Positions 15,027 to 23,689 of a DNA stretch of 31,661 nucleotides are shown here, in pieces. The stretch spans positions 1 through 31,661 of the forward strand of contig CAZIGG010000029.1 of NCBI GenBank assembly GCA_964538575.1, read 5' to 3'. The position numbers and the translations under genes are program-made. The notes under the pieces were generated by a model, which worked only from the letters and a program-made list of their open reading frames with translations, was not told the origin of the DNA and ran no database searches. Source of the DNA: UBA2336 sp964538575. GTDB lineage: Bacteria > Bacteroidota > Bacteroidia > Cytophagales > Cyclobacteriaceae. Every line of letters starts with the position of its first letter. The first letter of the stretch is position 1.

Positions 15027-15482
15027 CTAGAGAATCTTAAGTAGCATAAATTCCTGCCGGTTTAGCGTAAACGAATCACCAGCCGCTAATCCGATTAGTT
15101 TTTGGGCAATGGGCGAAACCGCAGAAACGGTAAAGAAAATTTGGCCGTCAACCTCCTGCTGACCTGCATTGATGGCTATGTAGAAATTTCCACGGGATGT
15201 GAAGACTAAACTTCCCGTTCTCACATCGGCAGCAGTAATATCAGGAGAAATCTGGCTGATAACATTTTTCAATTTTAAGACTTCAGCCAGTTGCCCTGAT
15301 AGTTTTTCAATTTCAAGCTGGGCCATTGCGCGGCCGGTTTCATATTTATCCCCAGAACTGCTCTTGGTTTCCTCGTTGGCTGATGCCTGTGCAGCATGGA
15401 TGGCGGCCTGAAGAACTGCCATACGATCATTTACGGAATTCAGGCAGGCTTGGTGAAGCTTTTGTTTAAGATATTGGGTCAT
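15027..15482 (-). CDS. GreA/GreB-family-like protein
   Basis: The protein has an N-terminal helical part (QKLHQACLNSVNDRMAVLQ and ASANEETKSSSGDKYETGRA, then EIEKLSGQLAEVLKLKNVI) like the coiled-coil arm of Gre factors, and a C-terminal strand-rich domain (GSLVFTSRGNFYIAI, then VSPIAQKLIGLAAGDSFTL) like the FKBP-like domain. Bacteroidota members are often labelled 3-oxoacyl-ACP synthase in databases, which this sequence does not support: there is no thiolase-fold length or catalytic Cys/His pattern in 151 residues. The start is the ATG at 15482 (MTQYLKQKLHQ); the in-frame ATG at 15521 adds 13 residues that do not fit the family. It may bind RNA polymerase, but the acidic tip residues of Gre factors are not clear. 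Confidence 0.75.
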   Translation of the reverse strand: MTQYLKQKLHQACLNSVNDRMAVLQAAIHAAQASANEETKSSSGDKYETGRAMAQLEIEKLSGQLAEVLKLKNVISQISPDITAADVRTGSLVFTSRGNFYIAINAGQQEVDGQIFFTVSAVSPIAQKLIGLAAGDSFTLNRQEFMLLKIL

Positions 15483-15589
15483 GGAACAACCGAAGTAGCA
15501 CAATTGGTATAAATCATCCAAATTGTGTGAAAATAGTATTCATAGTTCAATATGAATCGGAGGCTGACAAGTAACCAAATTTATCACCC

Positions 15590-16066
15590 ATGCGCCAAAC
15601 CAGGAATTACTTCTCCGTGATTGTACTTGTTGGGTTTATTTCAGGTACGCTGGATGGGTTAGCAGCGGCCATTATGTATTATGTGCAAACCGGTAACGAT
15701 CCGCTTAATGTTTTTCGGTTTATCGCCAGCGGAATTTTCGGTGCCGCTGCATTCAGCGGGGGAGTGCCAATGGCTTTATGGGGCATTGCCTTTCACTACA
15801 TTATCGCTTTCGGCTGGACGATCCTGTTTTTCCGGCTTGCCCGGAGATTTTTATTCCTCGCAAGAAGCTGGATCATTTCCGGAATGATGTACGGCATTTT
15901 TGTGTGGCTGATCATGAACCTTGTTGTTGTACCATTAAGCCTTGCGCCCATGAAAGCCGGGCCAAAAGAATGGGAGGATATCCTGAAGGGGGTTCTTATT
16001 CTGATGGTTTGTATCGGACTTCCAATTTCATATTCAGCAAGAAAATACGTACAGGTCAACCCTTAA
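15590..16066 (+). CDS. Small integral membrane protein, unknown function
   Basis: The 158-residue protein has four to five hydrophobic helices, near residues 8-32, 46-66, 67-85, 92-117 and 129-149, separated by short loops. There is a basic loop after the third helix (RLARRFLFLARS), which would lie on the cytoplasmic side. I do not recognise a named family with confidence. It is not part of an obvious operon: the Gre-like gene is divergent from it and the DedA gene begins 104 bases downstream. Confidence 0.7.
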   Translation: MRQTRNYFSVIVLVGFISGTLDGLAAAIMYYVQTGNDPLNVFRFIASGIFGAAAFSGGVPMALWGIAFHYIIAFGWTILFFRLARRFLFLARSWIISGMMYGIFVWLIMNLVVVPLSLAPMKAGPKEWEDILKGVLILMVCIGLPISYSARKYVQVNP

Positions 16067-16170
16067 TCTTTTGGGAATCAGGCAGTAGACTGTAAAGTTT
16101 TGATTTATTGACTGATATGTGATAAGTTGACAGTTTATTTTGAAACAAATTATCGTTTAGGGAAGCCGGT

Positions 16171-16839
16171 ATGGAGGAAAATGTGTTATTGTTTCTTGAT
16201 TTTTTAAACCCTGAATCGATTATCAAATACGGGGGCTTTGCGCTCCTGATTGTGATCATTTTTGCTGAAACAGGTGTTTTTTTCGGCTTTTTCCTGCCGG
16301 GAGATTCCTTGTTGTTTATTGCCGGACTCCTTTCCGACAGTGAATACTTAGACGTTCACGTATCCATCATGATTCCTGTTCTTATTGTTGCAGCAGTGGC
16401 AGGATCTACCACGGGTTATTTTACCGGAAAATGGGCGGGTAACTATCTAAAGAACCGAAAGGAGAACTTCTTTTTCAAGAAGAAATACCTCGATATGACC
16501 CACGACTTTTATGAACGCCATGGTATGATGGCTTTTATACTCGGCAGATTTCTTCCAATCATAAGAACGTTTGTAACAATTCTTGCCGGTACAGTAAACA
16601 TCAACTTTACCAGGTTCTTTATCTACAATGTAGTGGGCGCATCGCTTTGGATAGCGACCATGGTTATGGCTGGCCATTGGCTCGGTAAAATCTTCCCCGA
16701 TCTTCCGGATTACCTGGAGCTGATTGTTGTGGGGATGATCCTCGTCTCGGCCGTACCCGTTGTCGTTACATGGTGGCGTGCAAAACGTAACTCCGATTTG
16801 AGAGATATCAAAGAAAAGGCAGACGGTAATAACAAGTAA
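16171..16839 (+). CDS. DedA-family membrane protein (SNARE-associated/VTT domain)
   Basis: Family motifs are visible: an acidic residue in the first membrane part (Glu33, FAETGVFFGF), FLPGDS at 41-46, GRFLPIIRT at 125-133 with the conserved Arg, and the closing membrane segments (ASLWIATMVMAGHWLG). These proteins are lipid scramblases or transporters, including the undecaprenyl-phosphate flippases of the family, working in the inner membrane. At 222 residues it has the usual length. It lies just upstream of the nuo promoter region on the same strand, with a terminator-like hairpin in between. Confidence 0.92.
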   Translation: MEENVLLFLDFLNPESIIKYGGFALLIVIIFAETGVFFGFFLPGDSLLFIAGLLSDSEYLDVHVSIMIPVLIVAAVAGSTTGYFTGKWAGNYLKNRKENFFFKKKYLDMTHDFYERHGMMAFILGRFLPIIRTFVTILAGTVNINFTRFFIYNVVGASLWIATMVMAGHWLGKIFPDLPDYLELIVVGMILVSAVPVVVTWWRAKRNSDLRDIKEKADGNNK

Positions 16840-16865
16840 GTCAAGTCTTTACAGTATTATCTGAA

Positions 16866-16913
16866 ATTGCTTGTTAAGCATCAATCACACCTGCCATAAG
16901 CAATAGTTTTTTT
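16866..16913 (+). terminator. Possible terminator after the DedA gene
   Basis: ATTGCTT (16866-16872) and AAGCAAT (16898-16904) form a 7-bp stem followed by a run of seven T. The loop is long (25 bases), so this is weaker than the other terminators here, but its place between dedA and the nuo promoter fits. Confidence 0.35.
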
Positions 16914-16972
16914 ATGGAAACGATTGCTATATAGACCCATTATAAATAGGTAAATTATGCCCTTCAGGTAGG

Positions 16973-17021
16973 TAATTTTGCGGTTTTTGTTGCGCGAATT
17001 ACTCAATATGTAATACTTTTA
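16973..17021 (+). promoter_or_regulatory. Candidate nuo operon promoters
   Basis: Two -7-like boxes precede nuoA. TAATTTTG at 16973-16980 matches TAnnTTTG exactly but lacks a clear upstream box. TACTTTTA at 17014-17021 has one mismatch but has GTTG at 16989-16992, 21 bases upstream, and would give a leader of roughly 10 bases before the ATG at 17036. Either or both could drive the operon. The rest of the 16840-17035 gap shows nothing else that I can name. Confidence 0.45.
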
Positions 17022-17035
17022 TCGGTCGATTATAT

Positions 17036-17407
17036 ATGGAAGAAGCAAGCCTGGCCCAATACTTACCGATAGCGCTCATGTTCCTTGTAGCTGTTGGTTT
17101 TGTCGGCCTCACCATGGTAGGAACGCACCTCTTAGGCCCAAATCGTAAAACACAGGTAAAGCAGGACAGTTTTGAGTGCGGCATTGAGGCCAAAGGCAAC
17201 GCGCGTGCCCCGTTTAATATCAAATACTTCCTGGTAGCGATACTTTTTGTGCTGTTCGATGTGGAAGTGATCTTTATGTACCCCTGGGCGGTTAACTTCA
17301 GAGACTTTGGCTTATTTGGGTTTCTTGAGATGCTGGCCTTCATCGGCATTTTACTCGTAGGATTTTTCTATATAATAAAGAAAGGCGCGCTGAAGTGGGA
17401 AGATTGA
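17036..17407 (+). CDS. nuoA: NADH-quinone oxidoreductase subunit A
   Basis: This small membrane subunit (123 residues, three membrane helices) starts the nuo operon. The loop before the second helix contains DSFECGIEAKGNARAPFN, the conserved region with the Cys that lies near the quinone entrance, and the helix LFVLFDVEVIFMYPW carries the conserved acidic residues. It helps join the membrane and peripheral arms of complex I and shapes the quinone cavity. nuoB starts 34 bases later. No RBS is evident. Confidence 0.96.
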   Translation: MEEASLAQYLPIALMFLVAVGFVGLTMVGTHLLGPNRKTQVKQDSFECGIEAKGNARAPFNIKYFLVAILFVLFDVEVIFMYPWAVNFRDFGLFGFLEMLAFIGILLVGFFYIIKKGALKWED

Positions 17408-17441
17408 GGAATGTTATCGCAGCGATAGCTGTTTAGTAAAC

Positions 17442-18002
17442 ATGGAAACGACAACTAAGAAGTCAGACTTAATAATAGGACAGAAGCCGGATGGCTACGA
17501 AGGTGCAGGCTTTTTTGCTACCTCTTTGGATAAGGTTGTGGGCATGGCCCGCAAGAACTCTATCTGGCCTTTACCCTTCGCTACCTCGTGCTGTGGAATC
17601 GAATTTATGGCTACCATGGGCTCGCATTACGACCTTGCAAGGTTTGGAGCTGAACGTTTAAGCTTTAGCCCCAGACAAGCTGATCTTCTGATGGTTATGG
17701 GTACAATCGCCAAGAAAATGGGACCCATTTTACGCCAGGTTTATGAGCAAATGGCCGAGCCTCGCTGGGTGCTTTCCGTAGGAGCCTGCGCCTCAAGCGG
17801 TGGGATTTTTGACACTTATTCTGTACTCCAGGGCATCGACAGAATCATCCCGGTTGATGTGTACGTTCCGGGCTGCCCGCCAAGACCGGAGCAGATCATT
17901 GACGGTATCCTGAAAATTCAATCGCTTATTCAAACTGAATCCCTTCGCAGAAGGGATTCACCCGAATACAAAGCCATGCTTAACCAATACGGTATCGAAT
18001 AA
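17442..18002 (+). CDS. nuoB: NADH-quinone oxidoreductase subunit B
   Basis: All four ligands of the terminal cluster N2 are present: Cys50-Cys51 (TSCCGIEF), Cys116 (VGACASSGG) and Cys145 (VPGCPPRPE). This cluster passes electrons to the quinone. At 186 residues the length is typical, with an N-terminal tail of about 30 residues. Its stop codon overlaps the start of nuoC by one base (TAATG), indicating translational coupling. It is part of the peripheral arm, next to NuoD. Confidence 0.98.
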   Translation: METTTKKSDLIIGQKPDGYEGAGFFATSLDKVVGMARKNSIWPLPFATSCCGIEFMATMGSHYDLARFGAERLSFSPRQADLLMVMGTIAKKMGPILRQVYEQMAEPRWVLSVGACASSGGIFDTYSVLQGIDRIIPVDVYVPGCPPRPEQIIDGILKIQSLIQTESLRRRDSPEYKAMLNQYGIE

Positions 18003-18499
18003 TGGAAGAGACAGTTACAGAAGAAAAGATCGTTTCCGTTATTCGTGAGAATTTCCCTGACGAGATCATCGCTGTTGAGTCTCCATACGGGTTTCTTACC
18101 GTTAACCTGAAAGCGGGCAAGATCATCGAGATCATTAAGTTTCTCTACGAGAAAGAGAAATATCAATACTTAACCACGCTGTGCGGCATTCATTTCCCGG
18201 AGACTAAAACGATCCAGGTAATGTATCAGCTTCACAAACTCACCGAAAACAAGCGCATTCGGCTGAAGATCGCGTTACCGGAAGAAAAGCCTTCTGTTCC
18301 AACCTTAACAACGGTATTCCCGGCTGCTAACTGGATGGAACGCGAGACGTACGATTTCTTCGGGGTGATTTTCGAAGGTCACCCGAATCTCATCCGCATT
18401 TTGAATGTGGAAGAGATGATCATCTTCCCGATGCGCAAGGAGTATCCGCTTGAGGATCAAACGCGTGAAGACAAAAATAACGACATGTTCGGACGATAA
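18002..18499 (+). CDS. nuoC: NADH-quinone oxidoreductase subunit C
   Basis: The 30-kDa subunit signature (ERETYDFFGVIFEGHPNL at about 113-130, then IRI) is clear, and the C-terminal tail has YPLEDQTRED. It is a separate gene of 165 residues, not fused to NuoD as in Escherichia coli. It has no cofactor and stabilises the hydrophilic arm beside NuoD and NuoB. The nuoD start follows after 3 bases. Confidence 0.96.
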   Translation: MEETVTEEKIVSVIRENFPDEIIAVESPYGFLTVNLKAGKIIEIIKFLYEKEKYQYLTTLCGIHFPETKTIQVMYQLHKLTENKRIRLKIALPEEKPSVPTLTTVFPAANWMERETYDFFGVIFEGHPNLIRILNVEEMIIFPMRKEYPLEDQTREDKNNDMFGR

Positions 18500-18502
18500 G
18501 CA

Positions 18503-19729
18503 ATGGCAGAGAATTATAACACAACCGCGCTATCCGACATTCCTGTAAAAGAGGAAAGGCAATACACGTATCTGAACTTAGGTCCGACTCATCCTGCCAC
18601 GCACGGTATATTTCAGAACGTGCTGAAGATGGATGGCGAGATCATCATGGATGCTGTTCCAACCATCGGATACATTCATAGGGCTTTTGAAAAGCTTGCC
18701 GAGCGCAGACCGTTCTATCAAATTACCACGATCACCGATCGTATGAACTACTGTTCGTCACCCATTAACAATTTTGGATGGCACATGACGGTAGAGAAGT
18801 TGCTCAAGATTGAAATTCCAAAACGCGTTCAGTATCTCCGGGTTATTATCATGGAACTTGCGCGGATTTCGGATCATATTATTTGCAATACCATTATTGG
18901 TCAGGATGTTGGTGCGACAACCGGCTTCTTATACTTATTCCAATATCGCGAGCGCATCTATGAGATTTACGAAGAGATTTGCGGTGCCCGCTTAACAACC
19001 AACATCGGCCGTGTTGGTGGTTTGGAACGAAACTTCACCGACAAGACCTGGGAAAAACTTGAAAATTGGTTGAAAGACTTTCCACCAGCATTCGAGGAAT
19101 TCAGCAGTCTGCTTGAACGCAATAGAATTTTCATGGACCGCACGATCAACTGCGGCCCGATTTCAGCAGAACGTGCATTAGCCTATAGCTTCTCAGGAGC
19201 AAACCTGCGTGCCGCCGGTGTTGACTACGATGTTCGCGTGATGAATCCGTATTCTTCGTACGAAGAGTTTGATTTCATCGTACCCATTGGAACACAAGGA
19301 GATACCTACGACCGTTTCATGGTTCGTCAGAAAGAGATGTGGGAAAGTGTTTCCATCATCAAGCAGGCAATCGAAAAGATTAAGAAAGAACCATCACATA
19401 TTTATCGCGCGGATGCTCCTGAATATGTGCTGCCTCCAAAAGAAGAGGTGTACAATAACATGGAGGCGCTTATTTACCAGTTCAAAAACATCATGGGTGA
19501 AACCGATATCCCGAAAGGTGAGGTGTACCATGCAGTGGAAGGCGGTAACGGTGAGTTAGGCTTCTATTTAATAAGCGATGGCGGTCGTACTCCGTACCGG
19601 TTACATTTCAGAAGACCGTGTTTTATTTTCTACCAGGCATATCCTGAAATGATCAAAGGAAGAATGTTATCGGATGCGATCATTACGATGAGCAGCATGA
19701 ACGTGATAGCAGGTGAATTAGATTCTTAA
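18503..19729 (+). CDS. nuoD: NADH-quinone oxidoreductase subunit D
   Basis: The 49-kDa subunit forms the quinone-binding site with NuoB. The motif LGPTHPATHG (His30, His34) near the N-terminus and the tract ITDRMNYCSSPINNFGW with GQDVGATTGF further on are typical of the family, and the C-terminus ends DAIITMSSMNVIAGELDS. Length (408) is usual. It is related to the large subunit of NiFe hydrogenases but lacks the metal-binding cysteine pairs, as expected. nuoE starts 6 bases after its stop. Confidence 0.98.
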   Translation: MAENYNTTALSDIPVKEERQYTYLNLGPTHPATHGIFQNVLKMDGEIIMDAVPTIGYIHRAFEKLAERRPFYQITTITDRMNYCSSPINNFGWHMTVEKLLKIEIPKRVQYLRVIIMELARISDHIICNTIIGQDVGATTGFLYLFQYRERIYEIYEEICGARLTTNIGRVGGLERNFTDKTWEKLENWLKDFPPAFEEFSSLLERNRIFMDRTINCGPISAERALAYSFSGANLRAAGVDYDVRVMNPYSSYEEFDFIVPIGTQGDTYDRFMVRQKEMWESVSIIKQAIEKIKKEPSHIYRADAPEYVLPPKEEVYNNMEALIYQFKNIMGETDIPKGEVYHAVEGGNGELGFYLISDGGRTPYRLHFRRPCFIFYQAYPEMIKGRMLSDAIITMSSMNVIAGELDS

Positions 19730-19735
19730 GAATAC

Positions 19736-20278
19736 ATGGCAGATACTACAAAAATAGAATTCTCAGCAGATGCCAAAGCGTTGGTCGACCGCATCATGAA
19801 GCGGTACCCGGAAGGAAAACAGAAATCTGCGTTGCTACCACTGCTGCATTTGGCGCAAGCCGAATTTGGCGGCTGGCTGAGTCCGCAAACCATGGATTAC
19901 ATTGCTTCAATTCTGAACATCAAACCGATTGAAGTATATGAAGTAGCATCGTTCTACACAATGTATAATTTGAAGCCAGTTGGTAAGTGTTTGATTGAAG
20001 TGTGTCGCACAGGCCCATGCATGTTACGTGGCGCGAACGATTTGGTTGAGCACATCGAAAACAGATTAGGCATTAAAGAGGGAGAGACCACTGCGGACGG
20101 TCTATTCACATTAAAGACAACAGAATGCTTAGGCTCATGCGGAACGGCACCCATGTTACAGTGCGGGGCAGATTATTACGAAAACCTGACCAACGAAAAA
20201 GTAGATACGCTGCTTGAGAAGTGGAAGGGAATAAAAGATCATAGTACCTATATGCGGTCGAACCGCGTGGAGATATAA
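19736..20278 (+). CDS. nuoE: NADH-quinone oxidoreductase subunit E
   Basis: The thioredoxin-like [2Fe-2S] subunit (cluster N1a) has Cys90 and Cys95 (CRTGPCMLRG) and Cys131 and Cys135 (ECLGSCGTAP). An N-terminal helical part of about 75 residues precedes them, with the family pattern VYEVASFYTMYNLKPVG. It belongs to the NADH-oxidising module together with NuoF and NuoG. Length (180) is typical. nuoF starts 3 bases after it. Confidence 0.97.
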   Translation: MADTTKIEFSADAKALVDRIMKRYPEGKQKSALLPLLHLAQAEFGGWLSPQTMDYIASILNIKPIEVYEVASFYTMYNLKPVGKCLIEVCRTGPCMLRGANDLVEHIENRLGIKEGETTADGLFTLKTTECLGSCGTAPMLQCGADYYENLTNEKVDTLLEKWKGIKDHSTYMRSNRVEI

Positions 20279-20281
20279 GCG

Positions 20282-21640
20282 ATGGCGAAGAAGTTACTTT
20301 TACAGCACGAAAATGTTCCCGGCATCAGCACACTTGATGTATACAGGAAGAATGGCGGCTATGCCTCGGTTGAGAAAGCCTTAAAGAGCATGACGCCCGA
20401 TGAAGTAATGGAGGAGGTGAAGAAGTCAGGCTTGCGCGGTCGTGGCGGTGCGGGCTTCCCGGCCGGTATGAAATGGAGCTTCCTCGATCGTAAATCAGAA
20501 AAGCCAAGATACCTGGTGTGCAATGCGGATGAGAGTGAACCGGGTACGTTCAAAGACAGGTATTTAATGGAGAAAATTCCTCATCTATTGATTGAGGGAA
20601 TGATCACATCAAGCTATTCATTAGGCGCAAACACTTCTTACATCTATGTACGCGGTGAATACATGTATGTGATCCGAATTCTGGAGAAAGCAATTGAAGA
20701 AGCTTATGCAGCAGGCTTCTTAGGTAAGAACATTTTAGGCACTGACTATTCACTTGATTTATATGTACAGCCCGGTGGGGGTGCATACATCTGCGGTGAA
20801 GAAACAGCCTTGCTTGAATCATTAGAAGGCAAGCGTGGCAATCCGCGCCTGAAGCCTCCATTCCCCGCGATAGCAGGGTTGTACGCTTCACCAACGGTTG
20901 TTAATAACGTTGAGACGATTGCCGCTGTAGTTCCGATCGTGAATCAGGGTGGCGATGAGTATGCGAAGATTGGTATTGGAAAAAGCACCGGTACGAAATT
21001 GATCAGCGCAAGCGGCCATATCAACAAACCCGGTGTTTACGAAATTGATTTAGGACTTCCGGTAGAAGAATTTATCTACTCCGATGAATATTGTGGCGGT
21101 ATCTGGAAAGGGAGAAAGATGAAGGCTGTTGTGGCTGGGGGTTCTTCGGTTCCGATTCTTCCAACGGATTTGATTTTAAAAACTGCTAAAGGCGAGCAAC
21201 GCCTCATGACATACGAATCGCTTTCTGACGGTGGATTTGTAAGCGGAACAATGCTCGGTTCAGGCGGATTTATTGTGCTCGATGAAACTGCCTGTATTGT
21301 AAATCACTTGTATACATTCGCGAGATTCTATCATCATGAGTCATGTGGACAGTGTAGCCCTTGCCGTGAAGGTACCGGCTGGATGGAAAAAGTTATTCAT
21401 CGCATTGAGCATGGTCACGGTCACCAGGGCGATATTGATTTGCTCGTTGACGTTGCAAAGAAAATTGAAGGAAATACGATCTGCCCGCTGGGTGATGCAG
21501 CAGCATGGCCGGTAGCAAGCGCAATCCGTCATTTCCGTGAAGAGTTTGAATATCATATTAAGTATCCTGAGAAAGTGAAGAACCCGAAACACTTCGAGAT
21601 CGAACCGTTTGTTTCTAAAAAATCACTTGTCACAGCATAA
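20282..21640 (+). CDS. nuoF: NADH-quinone oxidoreductase subunit F (NADH/FMN-binding)
   Basis: This 452-residue protein contains the NADH/FMN site: LRGRGGAGFPAG at 51-62, NADESEPGTFKDR at 81-93 and GGGAYICGEETALLES at about 165-180. The ligands of cluster N3 are Cys355, Cys358, Cys361 (SCGQCSPCREG) and Cys401 (TICPLGDAA). It takes the hydride from NADH onto FMN and starts the electron wire of complex I. It lies between nuoE and nuoG in the operon. Confidence 0.98.
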   Translation: MAKKLLLQHENVPGISTLDVYRKNGGYASVEKALKSMTPDEVMEEVKKSGLRGRGGAGFPAGMKWSFLDRKSEKPRYLVCNADESEPGTFKDRYLMEKIPHLLIEGMITSSYSLGANTSYIYVRGEYMYVIRILEKAIEEAYAAGFLGKNILGTDYSLDLYVQPGGGAYICGEETALLESLEGKRGNPRLKPPFPAIAGLYASPTVVNNVETIAAVVPIVNQGGDEYAKIGIGKSTGTKLISASGHINKPGVYEIDLGLPVEEFIYSDEYCGGIWKGRKMKAVVAGGSSVPILPTDLILKTAKGEQRLMTYESLSDGGFVSGTMLGSGGFIVLDETACIVNHLYTFARFYHHESCGQCSPCREGTGWMEKVIHRIEHGHGHQGDIDLLVDVAKKIEGNTICPLGDAAAWPVASAIRHFREEFEYHIKYPEKVKNPKHFEIEPFVSKKSLVTA

Positions 21641-21651
21641 CGTATAAAGAA

Positions 21652-22656
21652 ATGGCTAAGGTAACGATAGATGGCATTGAGGTTGAAGTTCCGGACGGCA
21701 CTTCAATATTAAATGCTGCCCGGATGATTGGCGGTGATGTTGTTCCGCCTGCAATGTGCTACTACTCTTCGCTGAAAGAGACAGGAGGCAAGTGCCGCGT
21801 GTGTTTGGTGAAAGTAACCCAGGGCTCTGCGAAAGACCCCCGTCCAATGCCGAAGCTTGTTGCATCCTGCCGTACGAACGTAATGGATGGAATGGTGGTG
21901 CAAAACATCACTTCTCCGGAGGTTCTTGAAGCCCGTAAAGGTGTTGTTGAGTTTTTACTGATCAATCACCCGCTCGATTGCCCGATCTGCGACCAGGCTG
22001 GCGAGTGCGATTTGCAAAACTTAGCCTATGAGCACGGTGCTGCAAAAACCCGTTACGAAGAAGAACGAAGAACATTCGAGAAGATTGACATTGGCGATAA
22101 GATCAAGCTGCACATGACGCGTTGCATTCTTTGCTATCGCTGTACGTTTGTGGCTGATCAGTTGACTAACGACCGCGTGCATGGTGTATTGAATCGGGGT
22201 GATGCTTCGGAAATCAGCACATACATTCAAAAAGCAGTTGATAATGACTTCTCCGGGAACATGATCGATGTTTGCCCGGTAGGGGCGCTGACCGATAAAA
22301 CCTTCCGCTTTAAGCAGCGTGTTTGGTTCACCAACCCAATGGATGCGCATCGCGATTGTCCGAAGTGTTCAGGCAAGGTTGTGCTTTGGATGAAGGGTGA
22401 AGAAGTATTACGCGTTACTGGCCGCAAGGATCAGTATGGCGAGGTGAAAGAGTTTATCTGTAACGAATGCCGGTACGATCATAAAAATATTAACGACTGG
22501 AAAGTTGAAGGTCCGCGCCATATTGATCATAACTCCGTGATTTCACAAAATCATTACGAGAAGATCGATTTGCAGAAGTTAAAGAAGGAAGTTGAACGCC
22601 AGTTGGAATTCCAGAAAGGAAAGCCCTTGCCGGAACCTAATTCATTGAACGCATGA
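21652..22656 (+). CDS. nuoG: NADH-quinone oxidoreductase subunit G, short form
   Basis: All Fe-S ligands of the N-terminal part are present: N1b (Cys36, 48, 51, 73), N5 (His106 with Cys110, 113, 119, HPLDCPICDQAGEC) and N4 (Cys158, 161, 164, 208). Two more CxxC pairs follow (Cys236/239 and Cys270/273) that resemble the start of the molybdopterin-type domain. The protein then stops at 334 residues, while classic NuoG reaches 700-900 residues with a large inactive molybdopterin-oxidoreductase fold. I read it as a natural short form, since the reading frame is intact and nuoH overlaps its end by 4 bases (ATGA). It carries electrons from NuoF to NuoI. Confidence 0.93.
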   Translation: MAKVTIDGIEVEVPDGTSILNAARMIGGDVVPPAMCYYSSLKETGGKCRVCLVKVTQGSAKDPRPMPKLVASCRTNVMDGMVVQNITSPEVLEARKGVVEFLLINHPLDCPICDQAGECDLQNLAYEHGAAKTRYEEERRTFEKIDIGDKIKLHMTRCILCYRCTFVADQLTNDRVHGVLNRGDASEISTYIQKAVDNDFSGNMIDVCPVGALTDKTFRFKQRVWFTNPMDAHRDCPKCSGKVVLWMKGEEVLRVTGRKDQYGEVKEFICNECRYDHKNINDWKVEGPRHIDHNSVISQNHYEKIDLQKLKKEVERQLEFQKGKPLPEPNSLNA

Positions 22657-23687
22657 GTGATTTTTTTATATATAAGCTTCTCCTGGTTGTAGGGGTATTC
22701 ACAGTAACCCTGGTGGTTGCTATGTACGCCACGTATGGAGAACGTAAAGTTGCTGCGTTCCTGCAGGATCGTCTGGGGCCAAACCGGGCGGGTCCGTTTG
22801 GTATCTTCCAGCCGTTGGCGGATGGATTGAAATTCCTGATGAAGGAAGAGCTTATTCCATCGGTCTCTAATAAATTTTTATTTATTCTCGGTCCGAGCAT
22901 TGCGATGATTACAGCATTGATGGCGGGCGTGTTAATTCCATGGGGAAGCACGTTGCTGATTAACGGAACTGAATATTCTTTACAAATCGCTGACATTAAC
23001 ATCGGGATACTCTATGTATTCGGAGTTGTTTCCATTGGTGTATATGGAATTATGATTGGGGGCTGGGCTTCTAATAATAAGTATTCCTTAATAGGAGCGA
23101 TTCGTGCATCGGCACAGATGATCAGCTACGAACTTGCGATGGGTATTTCCATTATCGCTTTGATCATGATGACCGGCACATTGTCGCTCGGTGAAATTGT
23201 AAATCAACAGGCAGGAGGTAATTGGAATTTCTGGAATGTTGTCTATCAGCCGTTAGGATTTTTAATCTTTATCGTGTGTGCATTCGCAGAATGTAACCGT
23301 GCACCATTCGACCTGCCAGAATGTGAAACTGAATTGGTAGGAGGTTACCATACAGAATACAGCAGCTTTAAACTCGCCTTCTACATGTTTGCGGAATATA
23401 TCAACATGTTCGTTTCATCCGCTGTATTATCAACATTGTATTTTGGCGGATACAATTTCCCGTTCATGAACGATCTGGGGTTAAGCCATAACGCATTAAC
23501 GATTTTGGGAACCGTGTTCCTTTTTGCAAAAATTTTCTTCTTCATTTTCTTCTTCATGTGGGTGCGCTGGACATTGCCGCGCTTCCGCTATGATCAGTTG
23601 ATGAATCTGGGCTGGAGAGTGTTGTTGCCGCTATCAATCGCTAACGTGTTGTTAACGGCATTGGTTTTACTTTGGATTGACAAGTAG
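22653..23687 (+). CDS. nuoH: NADH-quinone oxidoreductase subunit H
   Basis: This membrane subunit of 344 residues has eight or so hydrophobic helices. The first loop carries the family signature GERKVAAFLQDRLGPNRAGP (residues 29-48) and the later loop AFAECNRAPFDLPECETEL, both next to the quinone channel. It connects the peripheral arm to the proton-pumping membrane arm. Its ATG overlaps the nuoG stop codon. Confidence 0.98.
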   Translation: MSDFFIYKLLLVVGVFTVTLVVAMYATYGERKVAAFLQDRLGPNRAGPFGIFQPLADGLKFLMKEELIPSVSNKFLFILGPSIAMITALMAGVLIPWGSTLLINGTEYSLQIADINIGILYVFGVVSIGVYGIMIGGWASNNKYSLIGAIRASAQMISYELAMGISIIALIMMTGTLSLGEIVNQQAGGNWNFWNVVYQPLGFLIFIVCAFAECNRAPFDLPECETELVGGYHTEYSSFKLAFYMFAEYINMFVSSAVLSTLYFGGYNFPFMNDLGLSHNALTILGTVFLFAKIFFFIFFFMWVRWTLPRFRYDQLMNLGWRVLLPLSIANVLLTALVLLWIDK

Positions 23688-23689
23688 AC

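Noticed and set aside
21652..22656. Possible frameshifted or truncated nuoG
   Set aside because: The frame is intact, ends in a 4-base overlap with nuoH, and the sequence after it shows no remnant of the missing domain; a natural short form is more likely.
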